Assembly (NCBI RefSeq): GCF_001447195.1
Contig: NZ_LFRI01000084.1
Span: forward strand, 93,004 to 157,003
Reading direction: 5' to 3'
From: Aquabacterium parvum
Lineage (GTDB): Bacteria; Pseudomonadota; Gammaproteobacteria; Burkholderiales; Burkholderiaceae_C
DNA: 64,000 bases
In this document: piece by piece, positions 48,195-55,635 of the stretch
How the letters are laid out: each line of letters starts with the position of its first letter
Numbering within the stretch: the stretch's first letter is position 1
Made by a program: the position numbers and the translations under genes
The notes under the pieces: model-generated
What the model saw: only the letters and a program-made list of their open reading frames with translations
Database searches by the model: none
What the model was told of the DNA's origin: nothing

Positions 48195-48572
48195 TTATGA
48201 CTGATCCCACACGTCGATGGTCAGCAGCTTGTCGGGTGGACAAGCCGCGATCCGGTCGGGGTGGATGATGACGTTGCCCGTCCAGCTTCCGGGCAACACG
48301 TAATCTTCGCCGATGACCGGGGGGCCGTCGTGCTGGGGCAGGCTGTTGGCGATCAGCGGCAGCACGTCGCAGGCCTTGGCGGTAAAACGGTTGGGGTAGC
48401 CACCGGATGACAGTTGCGTGGCCTTGCCCTGCTCCACGAGCTGATGCACCCAGCGGCTGCCGTTGACGCTGGTTTCCCAGTTGGCCAGGATCGCGGCCCG
48501 TCTGCTGTCCTGGTCGGCGCGGTCGCGCTCTTCCGGGCTCTGCGTCGAGATGACGATCCACCAGCCCAGCAT
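48195..48572 (-). CDS. Unrecognised protein in effector operon
   Basis: This 125-residue protein begins MLGWWIVISTQSPEERDRAD. It has no signal peptide beyond a short hydrophobic start and shows GKATQLSSGGYPNRFTAKA and LPGSWTGNVIIHPDRIAACP. Its start is two bases after the previous gene's stop. A role as an immunity or adaptor protein is possible but not shown. Confidence 0.55.
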   Translation of the reverse strand: MLGWWIVISTQSPEERDRADQDSRRAAILANWETSVNGSRWVHQLVEQGKATQLSSGGYPNRFTAKACDVLPLIANSLPQHDGPPVIGEDYVLPGSWTGNVIIHPDRIAACPPDKLLTIDVWDQS

Positions 48573-48574
48573 GC

Positions 48575-49117
48575 TCAGTCCTTGCCCAGCTCGTCGAACG
48601 GCAGGCCTGCGGCCTCCACCCAGCTCTCGGACTCGACGGCCACCAGCTCGTATTCACCCGCGTCGTTGCGGTAGCCGACGCCGATGTGCAGCTTCGACTC
48701 GCGCACGGCGAGGTACGCGGCCGTGGCCTTGCCCTCGGCCGCGTATTCGTGGCCGGTGAAGAGCTTGCGCGTCCAGCCCAGCACCTCATCGTCCTTCGCG
48801 TTCTCGCCGCGCAGGAACTCGATGAAAGCCTGCTGCTTGGTGGCCAGCGCTGGATTGAGGCCCTTGGGGTAGCCGTCCTCGAACTCGATACCGAAGATGT
48901 GAGCGGTGCCGTGGCCCGAGCGGGTGGACTCGACGAACAGAATGCCCTCGAACACCTCGCACAGCGCGCCGTGGCGGCAGGCCTTGATGTCGGCCGACCA
49001 CAGCTCGTCCGCGCCGTCCGGGAACTGGGAGAGGAAGCGAGCGTTGGCCGCCGCGAACGTGATGGGCGGCTGGGCCTTGCTCAGGTTGATGGGGTTCAGT
49101 TCGTCGAGCTGGGGCAT
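48575..49117 (-). CDS. Unrecognised protein in effector operon
   Basis: This 180-residue soluble acidic protein starts MPQLDELNPINLSKAQPPIT, with AAAGG ahead of the ATG. The frame continues to 49153, but that would overlap the preceding gene. Visible segments are CEVFEGILFVESTRSGHGTA and YLAVRESKLHIGVGYRNDAG. No domain is recognised. Its position between a probable immunity gene and the lipoprotein suggests an accessory or immunity role. Confidence 0.55.
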   Translation of the reverse strand: MPQLDELNPINLSKAQPPITFAAANARFLSQFPDGADELWSADIKACRHGALCEVFEGILFVESTRSGHGTAHIFGIEFEDGYPKGLNPALATKQQAFIEFLRGENAKDDEVLGWTRKLFTGHEYAAEGKATAAYLAVRESKLHIGVGYRNDAGEYELVAVESESWVEAAGLPFDELGKD

Positions 49118-49133
49118 GATGGCCTTTCTTAAT

Positions 49134-49703
49134 TTAGATGTGACTCCATACAAACACGCACCTGTGCTGGAGCACGGAACTGATGGCCTTCATGATGCGC
49201 TCATCGACATACCATTCGTTGAAGCCGAAGCCCAGATAGCCAAATGCCCAACTGGAGTCTGGAAATCGCCACTGGCCGATGTCGTTCGTGGTCTTGCACG
49301 CGGGACAAGTCAGCGATCCATCATCTCTCTCCCACCAACCATCGATGGCAGTCATCCACTCCAGCTTGCCGCTGTCAAAACGGGATGCGCAGTTTGAGCA
49401 TTCAATCAGATCGGAAAAATTGGCCCCTGGGTCAAAAACCCGCTTCTGGGTCACTATCTCAACCCAGGAGGAAGACCCGAATACCTCATTGGCTGCACAC
49501 CAATCCAACGCCTTCGGACCAGGGGGAAGCAGCACCTTTGATCCGCGACGAAAGTTCATGGAGGAAGCTTCTGTCGTTTGAGGTCGGGAGGGAAGGACGA
49601 TGCCTTCTTGGATCAGCCATCGCTGCACCCTGACCGCGCACTCCTGCGCCTGGTCGGGTTCTACTTCTACATCGACGACCCAGTATGTCGTTGTCATCGT
49701 CAC
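49134..49703 (-). CDS. Zinc-ribbon-containing hypothetical protein next to the immunity gene
   Basis: This 189-residue soluble protein carries two Cys pairs, LIECSNCASRF and GSLTCPACKTTNDIG, about 30 residues apart near positions 100-137. They should bind one zinc. The N-terminal half (MTTTYWVVDVEVEPDQAQEC) has an alternating strand pattern. It overlaps the Imm52 gene by four bases, so a second immunity protein is a reasonable inference. ATGs at 49703 and 49697 are both possible. Codon use looks less GC-biased here than in the core genes. Confidence 0.6.
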   Translation of the reverse strand: MTMTTTYWVVDVEVEPDQAQECAVRVQRWLIQEGIVLPSRPQTTEASSMNFRRGSKVLLPPGPKALDWCAANEVFGSSSWVEIVTQKRVFDPGANFSDLIECSNCASRFDSGKLEWMTAIDGWWERDDGSLTCPACKTTNDIGQWRFPDSSWAFGYLGFGFNEWYVDERIMKAISSVLQHRCVFVWSHI

Positions 49704-50452
49704 AAGTCCGTGAAGCGAGGCAGCAAATCTTGATCGACTAGCCGAATCTCGATGGCGTTGGCGATCTTGGCGTGCTCGGGGTTCTCGTCCGAGAACGGTT
49801 CATCGGTGACGCTGACGATGATCGTCCCGAGCTGCTTGTCTTTGCCCTTCTCGTCCTTGCCCATGACAGGCACGAGCGCGCGTGCCTCGGGGACTTGCTG
49901 GACAGTCAGCACACGGGGAAGGTAGAGCATCCATCCGACACCCGGACGATCTTTGAACACGGCGTCGTAGTACATCGTCTCTACCACCCCATATATCGGC
50001 GCAAAGACGCTTGCTGCTGAGCTAAGCGCCTCCCCCACCTGACTCCAGCCTCCTAGCCGCATCTGGTCTCTGGGCGATCTCATGGACAGCTTGAAGCTGC
50101 TTGCGACTCCATCTTGGCGGCCGAACATGCAGGTGATGGATGCCCCTTTTGCTCGATCCTCTTGCCCGTTCCACAAGGTCAGGCTCTTGACCGCATCGTT
50201 CTTCTTCGACCGCTCTTGAAGCACAGCGAGCGCCGATGTAGTCGGCCCGTTCGCGTCAAACACCGAGTACAGGTACGAGGTGTCCCGGACGCCGGTTGCG
50301 ATCAGCCACTCGGTATCTTGAAGGAGAGGGTCGAACTTCGCGACAAACCTCAAGAAAGCCTGTATCCGTTGCAGGTGGAACTCAAACGATGTTCCTTCCG
50401 CGCCGCTGGTCTTAAAGCGGACTTCGATCTGGTGGTTCAGGTGTGGATTCAT
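49700..50452 (-). CDS. Imm52 family immunity protein
   Basis: This 250-residue protein should neutralise the Tox-REase-5 effector encoded directly upstream. The C-terminal half carries the pattern I associate with Imm52: DRPGVGWMLYLPRVLTVQQV, PEARALVPVMGKDEKG, GTIIVSVTDEPFSDENPEHA and EIRLVDQDLLPRF. The N-terminal IEVRFKTSGAEGTSFEFHL is also typical. The ATG at 50452 overlaps the effector stop (ATGA), so toxin and antidote are made together. It is cytoplasmic, with no signal, consistent with a DNase target in the cytoplasm. Confidence 0.8.
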   Translation of the reverse strand: MNPHLNHQIEVRFKTSGAEGTSFEFHLQRIQAFLRFVAKFDPLLQDTEWLIATGVRDTSYLYSVFDANGPTTSALAVLQERSKKNDAVKSLTLWNGQEDRAKGASITCMFGRQDGVASSFKLSMRSPRDQMRLGGWSQVGEALSSAASVFAPIYGVVETMYYDAVFKDRPGVGWMLYLPRVLTVQQVPEARALVPVMGKDEKGKDKQLGTIIVSVTDEPFSDENPEHAKIANAIEIRLVDQDLLPRFTDL

Positions 50453-51057
50453 GGCTGGAACACGACCTCGATTTGAGGGGCGGCGGCTTGCAGAATCCGC
50501 TGCATGTATCGGTAGGAGACTGGCTCCTGGAAGTACCACCAAAGCTGCACGGGGGGCTTAGGAACTGCCTTGGCGTTTTGAGTGACGGCATCCTCGGTCA
50601 TCTCGACAAAGATTCGCTCCTGAAAGTCGTACTTGAACTCGCGCCACTCATTGAAGAATTGGTCGTATCCCGCTTTGGCGTCCTGTAGCAGGCACTCGGC
50701 CGACACGAAACCGTCGAACCTCGTACCGGCGAAGGCCCATTCCATGATGAACGTCGGGCCGTTCGGCATCCCTGTGATCCTGGCCTGATAGTCAACCCAC
50801 GGTTTACGAACAGTGAAGTTGCGTTGGAACGGAGCCCCTTTGTCTGGCGGGCAGTCCTTGCACTTTGTTCGAGTCTTTGTCGTCGCGTCGGTGCGAGCGA
50901 TGGGCGCAGATTTCGCCTTGTCGGCTTCCTCTTGGCGCTTGCGCGCCTGTTCCTTCGCGGCTTCACCTGCCGCGCCGGCGACGACGCCCACGCCGAGTGC
51001 AGCCAAGACACGGACGACCACGCCCTCGATCAGCGGTACGGCCAGTGACGCCATCAA
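50449..51057 (-). CDS. Tox-REase-5 nuclease effector
   Basis: This 202-residue toxin has a hydrophobic N-terminus (LAVPLIEGVVVRVLAALGVG then VVAGAAGEAAKEQARKRQEE) and a CKDCPPDKGAPFQRNF motif. A restriction-endonuclease-fold core follows: YQARITGMPNGPTFIMEWAF, TRFDGFVSAECLLQDAKAGY, and the terminal WWYFQEPVSYRYMQRILQAA ending IEVVFQP. The Asp in FDGF and the D-A-K would form the PD-(D/E)xK site, with Asp replacing the more usual Glu. It is followed by Imm52 and preceded by DUF4123 and PAAR genes, so it is probably delivered by a type VI secretion system. Confidence 0.82.
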   Translation of the reverse strand: MMASLAVPLIEGVVVRVLAALGVGVVAGAAGEAAKEQARKRQEEADKAKSAPIARTDATTKTRTKCKDCPPDKGAPFQRNFTVRKPWVDYQARITGMPNGPTFIMEWAFAGTRFDGFVSAECLLQDAKAGYDQFFNEWREFKYDFQERIFVEMTEDAVTQNAKAVPKPPVQLWWYFQEPVSYRYMQRILQAAAPQIEVVFQP

Positions 51058-51401
51058 CGATCTCCCTTGAGTTTGTGTTTCATGACGGCATCGAGATCGT
51101 CGAGCCGTTGTTCCGGCGTGGCACCAGGCTTGCGCAGGTAGTGATCGACCAGCGGGTCATCGTGGATGCGCGGAGCGTCCGCAGACAGGTACATCAGCCG
51201 CACGATGTGCGGCGTGCTGGTGAAGCCTGCACGGGCAGCGTAGTCGTAGGCGTCTTGCATCCGCACCAGTACCACCTCGCGGCCCGGCTGTTCGCGCATC
51301 TCCGGCCGGTTGGCCAGGAACTCATCACACACGGCCGCCACGAACTGGCGGGCTTCGCCCTGTTGCAGGGTCTGCCACTGCGCCTCAGTGAGCGTCAGCA
51401 T
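51054..51401 (-). CDS. Small conserved protein between DUF4123 chaperone and effector genes
   Basis: This 115-residue helical protein starts MLTLTEAQWQTLQQGEARQF and contains VRMQDAYDYAARAGFTSTPH and IVRLMYLSADAPRIHDDPLV. Small proteins of this kind often follow DUF4123 genes in type VI effector clusters. The function is unknown, perhaps effector loading. It overlaps DUF4123 by 17 bases and the effector by four. The ATG at 51401 is chosen because the frame further upstream lies inside DUF4123 without similarity. Confidence 0.65.
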   Translation of the reverse strand: MLTLTEAQWQTLQQGEARQFVAAVCDEFLANRPEMREQPGREVVLVRMQDAYDYAARAGFTSTPHIVRLMYLSADAPRIHDDPLVDHYLRKPGATPEQRLDDLDAVMKHKLKGDR

Positions 51402-51888
51402 GTTGCCTCCCGATCCAAACACGCTGCCCTTCGTGCAGCAGGTGCCACTCATGGATGTGGCCGAAGAACTCTTCACGCTGCGTGCCGTCGAGCGTGCTCG
51501 CCAGGTTGACCAGGACGCGCGGGTCCCAGAAGCGAAGCAAGGCGCTGCGGCCATCTGGCAGGTTCACGTCGAGCCGCAGTTGCAGCAGTTGCCCGAGGCC
51601 TTCGATGTCTTGTGGGGCGATCAGCCAGGTGAGCGACGGCGCATCACGTTCGAGCGTGGCCAGCTCGGCGACCGTCGCCTCACCTGCAATGGCCGTGTCC
51701 ACCAGCCAAGGGCCTGCGTGGGCCAGTGCCGCGTCCGGCGTTCCAGCGAACAGCGGGAACAGCCCGCTGCCAGGCTGGAATCGCTTGCAGAGCTGGGTTT
51801 GGTACTGCACGCCATCGACCAGGGCGTAGAGCCGCAGCGCAGGCATGGTGTTGTGTAGGTGCTCCCACCGTGATTGCACGTCGAGCAT
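51385..51888 (-). CDS. DUF4123 domain type VI effector chaperone
   Basis: A 167-residue DUF4123 protein (Tap/TEC type), an adaptor that loads effectors onto VgrG or PAAR. The N-terminus LRLYALVDGVQYQTQLCKRF and the core TWLIAPQDIEGLGQLLQLRL plus LLRFWDPRVLVNLASTLDG are typical. It is two bases downstream of the PAAR gene and overlaps the next gene. No vgrG is nearby, so it may serve a VgrG encoded elsewhere or act with the PAAR proteins. Confidence 0.85.
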   Translation of the reverse strand: MLDVQSRWEHLHNTMPALRLYALVDGVQYQTQLCKRFQPGSGLFPLFAGTPDAALAHAGPWLVDTAIAGEATVAELATLERDAPSLTWLIAPQDIEGLGQLLQLRLDVNLPDGRSALLRFWDPRVLVNLASTLDGTQREEFFGHIHEWHLLHEGQRVWIGRQHADAH

Positions 51889-51890
51889 CG

Positions 51891-52307
51891 TCACTCCCGG
51901 ATCACGGTGGGACTGCCGAAGTGGGCGGCCTTGCGCAGGCAGTCCAGGCAGATGCCGGAGTCGGTCGATGCCGCGACCTGGGAGGCCGCACCGAGGGCTT
52001 CGGTCTTGGCATCGGCCGCTGGGTCGCCCATCGACGACTTGTTCGACCAGGTGGCTGTGGCCTGGCTTGAGATGAGGTAAGCGCCGCATTCCGTGGTGTC
52101 CATGTGGCGGGCGTAGCCACGCCCGTCGCCGTCCACCATGTCTTCGGCCCCCGTCTTGATGCGGAAGACCCCTTTGCATTTGGGGCACACCACCATGTCA
52201 CCCACGCGGGCCATCGCCTTGCCGTGGATGTCGCTGGTGAAGTCGGCGCTGATGACCGTGCCGCCGTGGCTGGTCTTGTCGCCCATCACGATGAACGGCC
52301 GACTCAT
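51891..52307 (-). CDS. PAAR-domain protein with cysteine-rich middle
   Basis: This 138-residue protein begins MSRPFIVMGDKTSHGGTVIS, the PAAR repeat pattern, with DIHGKAMARVGDMVVCPKCK following. Further cysteines (TTECGAYLIS, GICLDCLRKAAHFG) may bind zinc or form a cap. PAAR proteins sharpen the type VI spike and carry effectors. Its start overlaps the stop of the upstream HTH-PAAR gene by four bases. Two PAAR proteins in a row in one effector cassette is unusual. Confidence 0.83.
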   Translation of the reverse strand: MSRPFIVMGDKTSHGGTVISADFTSDIHGKAMARVGDMVVCPKCKGVFRIKTGAEDMVDGDGRGYARHMDTTECGAYLISSQATATWSNKSSMGDPAADAKTEALGAASQVAASTDSGICLDCLRKAAHFGSPTVIRE

Positions 52308-52993
52308 GGGTGACTCCCATTGGGGAGCACGGGGACGTAGCTTGGATCGAGCAGGCCCTTGATCGGCTCTTCGTCGGCGTACTGCACGATCACCATGCCG
52401 TTGTGAACCGGCCCGGTGATGCGGTCGCCGTTGTCCAGCTCGCTGCCCACCAAGGCCAGCGGGCGGCCCTCGTAGACTGCGGCTATACCGGCACCTGAGA
52501 CGATGCGGGCCTCGCTGCCGTCGGCGTAGCGCACGATGTCCCCCACCATCGCGACACGGCCGCCAATGGTGGAAAAGCCGCTTGTGGCGATGAGCTTGCC
52601 GCCGCGCTCGGTGGTCGAGCTTTCGGTGGCGGCCGGGTAGCGGCCTTTGACGGGCCGTGCTGCCAGTTTTGCCATGAACTCGGCAACCAGGCGCTGCCCA
52701 TCGGCTTCGGTGTATTCCATCGTGCCCCCTTCGGTTGTTGACAGGTGCCGCTCCAACGCGGCGCTGATGCTGACCAGCGCATCAAGCGAGAACCGTGACG
52801 TGTTGCCGCGCAGCAGGTCGCTGATGCGCGGCTGCGTGAGACCCGACAGTTCCGCCGCTCTCTGCTGCGTCCAGCCGCCTGCGGCGATCTGGGCTTTGAT
52901 CTTGGCGATCAGCTCATCTCGCACGCGGGTCGTCGTGGGATCGGGTGCAGACCGCGAGGTGTCAGACGAGGCGCGAGGCTTGGGTGTGGTCAT
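52304..52993 (-). CDS. HTH (XRE/HTH_37-type) - PAAR fusion protein
   Basis: This 229-residue frame contains two unlike parts. Residues ~20-85 form an HTH_37/HigA-type helix-turn-helix: VRDELIAKIKAQIAAGGWTQ, RAAELSGLTQPRISDLLRG and SLDALVSISAALERH. From residue 92 (MEYTEADGQRLVAEF) comes a PAAR protein with GRVAMVGDIVRYADGSEARI and GSELDNGDRITG. The joint has no stop codon. An internal ATG at 52720 with GAAGGGGG upstream would give the PAAR part alone (138 residues), so one gene may make two products. A perfect 20-base palindrome lies 7 bases upstream of the ATG, suggesting autoregulation of the whole effector operon. Confidence 0.75.
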   Translation of the reverse strand: MTTPKPRASSDTSRSAPDPTTTRVRDELIAKIKAQIAAGGWTQQRAAELSGLTQPRISDLLRGNTSRFSLDALVSISAALERHLSTTEGGTMEYTEADGQRLVAEFMAKLAARPVKGRYPAATESSTTERGGKLIATSGFSTIGGRVAMVGDIVRYADGSEARIVSGAGIAAVYEGRPLALVGSELDNGDRITGPVHNGMVIVQYADEEPIKGLLDPSYVPVLPNGSHP

Positions 52994-52999
52994 GCGTCA

Positions 53000-53019
53000 T
53001 TATGCCATGCATGGCATAA
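53000..53019. promoter_or_regulatory. Perfect 20-base palindrome, likely operator of the effector operon
   Basis: TTATGCCATGCATGGCATAA is fully symmetric and starts 7 bases before the HTH-PAAR start codon. On the minus strand its end forms CATAAT, a possible -10, so a bound repressor would block the promoter. HTH_37/HigA antitoxins typically bind such palindromes over their own promoters. Confidence 0.65.
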
Positions 53020-53121
53020 GCATCACCCAATAGGCTCATATAGAGTGCATTATTGAGCTAGGCGCATTTAGATTGTGGTTCCATAAACGCGCCTACGTCG
53101 ATAGAATGCGCTCATTACGGT

Positions 53122-53802
53122 ATGCCCAAAAGAGCCAACATGACCAGCACAATAGGTGCGCGGGTCTATCTGCGCGTCAGCACCGACGATCAGGACTTGC
53201 AGCGCCAGGACGCCATCGTTGAGGCCACCCGTGCGGCCGGGTACTACGTCGCAAAGGTCTACAAGGAGAAGGCTTCCGGCGCGCGGGCCGACCGGCCCGA
53301 GCTGTTAAGCATGATTGATGACCTCCAACCTGGCGAAGTGGTGGTGGCCGAAAAGATCGACCGCATCAGTCGCCTGCCTCTGGCCGAAGCCGAGCGGCTG
53401 GTGGCAGCGATCCGTGCAAAGGGCGCGCGCCTGGCCGTACCTGGCATCGTCGATCTCTCTGAGCTGGCTGCGAACGCCGAAGGTGTTTCGCGCATCGTCT
53501 TGGAGTCCATCCAGGAGTTGCTTTTGAAGCTCGCGCTGCAAATGGCCCGCGACGACTACGAGGATCGGCGTGAGCGGCAACGCCAAGGCATCGAGCTGGC
53601 CAGGAGCGCCGGGAAGTACAAGGGCCGACGAGCCGACCCCAACCTGCGACGGTTGGTGATTGACTTGCGCGGTGACGGCCTGAGCATCGCCACGACCGCC
53701 AAGCGGGCGAGATGCAGCACGGCGCAGGTGAAGAGAATATGGGCGGCGCACAAGGCGAGTGCGACCCAGACCAACGAACCATTGACCCACAGGGAGACGT
53801 GA
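53122..53802 (+). CDS. Serine recombinase (resolvase/invertase family)
   Basis: This 226-residue recombinase has its nucleophile Ser in RVYLRVSTDDQDLQRQ near residue 17 and the catalytic Arg cluster in VVAEKIDRISRLPLAEAERL. A C-terminal helix-turn-helix reads GLSIATTAKRARCSTAQVKR. It matches small resolvases of plasmids and Tn3-like elements. The start may be ATG 53122 or 53140. It is divergent from the effector operon and overlaps the following lipoprotein gene by one base. No res site is mapped with confidence, although short inverted elements lie in the 128-base divergent gap. Confidence 0.88.
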   Translation: MPKRANMTSTIGARVYLRVSTDDQDLQRQDAIVEATRAAGYYVAKVYKEKASGARADRPELLSMIDDLQPGEVVVAEKIDRISRLPLAEAERLVAAIRAKGARLAVPGIVDLSELAANAEGVSRIVLESIQELLLKLALQMARDDYEDRRERQRQGIELARSAGKYKGRRADPNLRRLVIDLRGDGLSIATTAKRARCSTAQVKRIWAAHKASATQTNEPLTHRET

Positions 53803-54578
53803 TGACAAAAATGACGCTTGCGGCACTCGCCGCTGTGATCGTGGCAGGGTGCGCCGCACCCGTCGCCAGGGAAGCCTCGATGGACTGGCCAGCATTCATC
53901 GCATCGGTGCCAGGCACGGTGATCGGCGATGCTGAGTACAAGACGCCAACGCTCAAGCGCAGCGCCTATCGTGCTAACACGCCAGGCTTGGAGCAGACCA
54001 AGGCGAGCTTCGGCGCATGGTGTCAGGCCCACGGTGGCAAGGCTCTGAATGTGCCTTTGCCCCAGACGGGCGGCGTAGCGCAATCGTTCTATGCTGCTGT
54101 CTCCGCCTGGGCCAATCAGGAGCTGGTCTTGTACGGCCAACGGTACGGGCACACGACGCTGCTCTGCCTCGACGGCAAGGCGTCACTGACAGGGCCTGCG
54201 CAGTTGATCGCTGTGATGCTTGTGCGCACCTACAGCGGCTATCGCAATGGTCCCTATGAGCCGGAAAAGCTGCCTGCGCCGGTCATTGCGTTCTACACGC
54301 CCGAGCAGGCGTCAAAGTTCGCGGACTTCTACAACGCGCGAGAGAAGGAGCGCGCCGAGGAATCCCGCAAGGACTTGCAGCAGCGCATGGAGCGCGAGGC
54401 TGCGGACACACGCCGGTTGCGCGCAGAGCCCAAGATCGGCGACAAGACCAACCAGGGCATCATCATCGACTTGCGGCCACCGCTCGCGCTGATCCAGTAC
54501 GACGCGATGCAGCGCCAGATGTTCGGCAAGCCGCAGCAGGAGTGGGTGCCGATCAGCTCGCTGGTCGCCCCGCGCTGA
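53802..54578 (+). CDS. Putative lipoprotein downstream of the resolvase
   Basis: This 258-residue precursor has a lipoprotein signal (MTKMTLAALAAVIVAGC, Cys near residue 17). The mature part contains ASFGAWCQAHGGKALNVPLP and a long charged helix (FYNAREKERAEESRKDLQQR) near residue 190. The C-terminal IIIDLRPPLALIQYDAMQRQ then KPQQEWVPISSLVAP looks like a small beta domain. GGGAGA precedes the ATG, which overlaps the resolvase stop. I do not recognise the family. A strong terminator follows. Confidence 0.62.
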   Translation: MTKMTLAALAAVIVAGCAAPVAREASMDWPAFIASVPGTVIGDAEYKTPTLKRSAYRANTPGLEQTKASFGAWCQAHGGKALNVPLPQTGGVAQSFYAAVSAWANQELVLYGQRYGHTTLLCLDGKASLTGPAQLIAVMLVRTYSGYRNGPYEPEKLPAPVIAFYTPEQASKFADFYNAREKERAEESRKDLQQRMEREAADTRRLRAEPKIGDKTNQGIIIDLRPPLALIQYDAMQRQMFGKPQQEWVPISSLVAPR

Positions 54579-54712
54579 GGTGGTGTTGCGGCTGCTGGGT
54601 GGTTACGAGGTGCAACGCCATCGCAGGTTGCACCGATAATCCGACCCGGCCAACCTCCCTTTTTTCGGCCCCCGTCGCTCCTCCCTCGGCGGGCTTCGCC
54701 AAGCGAAGTTCG

Positions 54713-54740
54713 GCGGCCCCAATGCGGGGCCGCTCTTTTT
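54713..54740 (+). terminator. Rho-independent terminator after the lipoprotein gene
   Basis: GCGGCCCC-AATGC-GGGGCCGC, an 8-base perfect stem, is followed by TCTTTTT. It lies between the convergent lipoprotein and HTH genes. Confidence 0.85.
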
Positions 54741-54746
54741 CCGGCC

Positions 54747-55004
54747 TCAGCCTTTGAGACGGGCGAGCCAGGTGCGCAGGTCCTGCTCAGCGAAGGTCGC
54801 AAATCCACTGTGCGTCAGGCTGGCGAGCTGCTCGGCGCTGATGCCCATGCGCTCGGCAGCGTCCTCCTGCAAAAGACCAAGGTCGCGGATTGCCTTGGTG
54901 ATGTCGATGACCAGGCCCGACTTGAGCTTGAGCACGTCGGCATCGGGCAGGCCCAGGTCTGCAAAGACGTTGCCCGAACTGGGTGTGATCTCAGCAGCCA
55001 CCAC
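54747..55004 (-). CDS. HTH_37/XRE-type regulator (antitoxin-like)
   Basis: This 85-residue protein shows NVFADLGLPDADVLKLKSGL, typical of the N-terminal arm of HigA2/HTH_37 antitoxins. The helix-turn-helix follows: ITKAIRDLGLLQEDAAERMG then ISAEQLASLTHSGFATFAEQ. It starts at GTG 55004 (or 55001), overlapping the stop codon of the membrane protein gene. No RelE/HigB toxin is directly adjacent; the next genes upstream are a membrane protein and then ParE. It is probably an autoregulator of the four-gene group. Confidence 0.75.
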   Translation of the reverse strand: MVAAEITPSSGNVFADLGLPDADVLKLKSGLVIDITKAIRDLGLLQEDAAERMGISAEQLASLTHSGFATFAEQDLRTWLARLKG

Positions 55005-55345
55005 TACACCGCTTTCCAGATCAGCGAGCCGATGCCGTAGAGCACGCCGAGCAGCACGAGCGTAAGGATGATGTTCCAGATGAGGTCGGCGAGCTTGGCC
55101 AGCACGTAGGCCGAGCCGCCAGCACCGACAACCACGAGGCCGAAGCGCAGCCACTTGGGCCAATCGGTGCCGAGCTTGAGCAGCGCGATGTGGGTCAGCA
55201 CGCCGCCGATCAGCAATCCGATGAACCCGAACAGGCCAGCGCGTGCGTCGCTGTTTTCGCTGCGCTTGGCAGCGACCAACGACTCGTGACTGTCGTGGTA
55301 CTCAAAGGTGCCATCCGCAGCGCGGCGGCCGAAGCGTGTCGCCAT
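55004..55345 (-). CDS. Small membrane protein between ParE and HTH genes
   Basis: This 113-residue protein has three predicted helices: LFGFIGLLIGGVLTHIALL near residue 40, LRFGLVVVGAGGSAYVLAKL near residue 66 and NIILTLVLLGVLYGIGSLI near residue 92. The cytoplasmic N-terminus is RFGRRAADGTFEYHDSHESL. It overlaps both neighbours by one base, so it is tightly coupled. The family is not recognised. Confidence 0.68.
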   Translation of the reverse strand: MATRFGRRAADGTFEYHDSHESLVAAKRSENSDARAGLFGFIGLLIGGVLTHIALLKLGTDWPKWLRFGLVVVGAGGSAYVLAKLADLIWNIILTLVLLGVLYGIGSLIWKAV

Positions 55346-55635
55346 CAGTAGCCCACCTCTTTCTGGTGCCGCACGGCGAGGATCGTGATGGCATCCGTGT
55401 CGATGCGGTAGCGGGCAACGTAGCCGCTATCGCCGAAGTCAATGATCCACTCGCGGAACTCGTCGGGCATGTCCTCGATGGGGCGGCCGAGCTTGGGCTG
55501 TAAGCCCAGCACCTGTACAGCCTTGACGATCACCTCACCTGCCCGCTTGGCCGCAATGGGACTCTTCGGCCGGAGGAATTCGCGCAGGCGTTCCAAGTCA
55601 CGAATGGCGGGCGGTGAGAACCTTACTTGTGGCAT
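55345..55635 (-). CDS. parE: ParE/RelE-family toxin
   Basis: This 96-residue protein has the ParE fold pattern: RFSPPAIRDLERLREFLRPK, KAVQVLGLQPKLGRPIEDMP and the terminal YVARYRIDTDAITILAVRHQ. ParE toxins of this kind poison DNA gyrase; RelE relatives cleave mRNA, and the sequence alone does not decide. The Gly-Arg-Pro before the central strand is typical of ParE. Its start overlaps the antitoxin by 13 bases and its stop touches the membrane protein gene. Confidence 0.85.
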   Translation of the reverse strand: MPQVRFSPPAIRDLERLREFLRPKSPIAAKRAGEVIVKAVQVLGLQPKLGRPIEDMPDEFREWIIDFGDSGYVARYRIDTDAITILAVRHQKEVGY

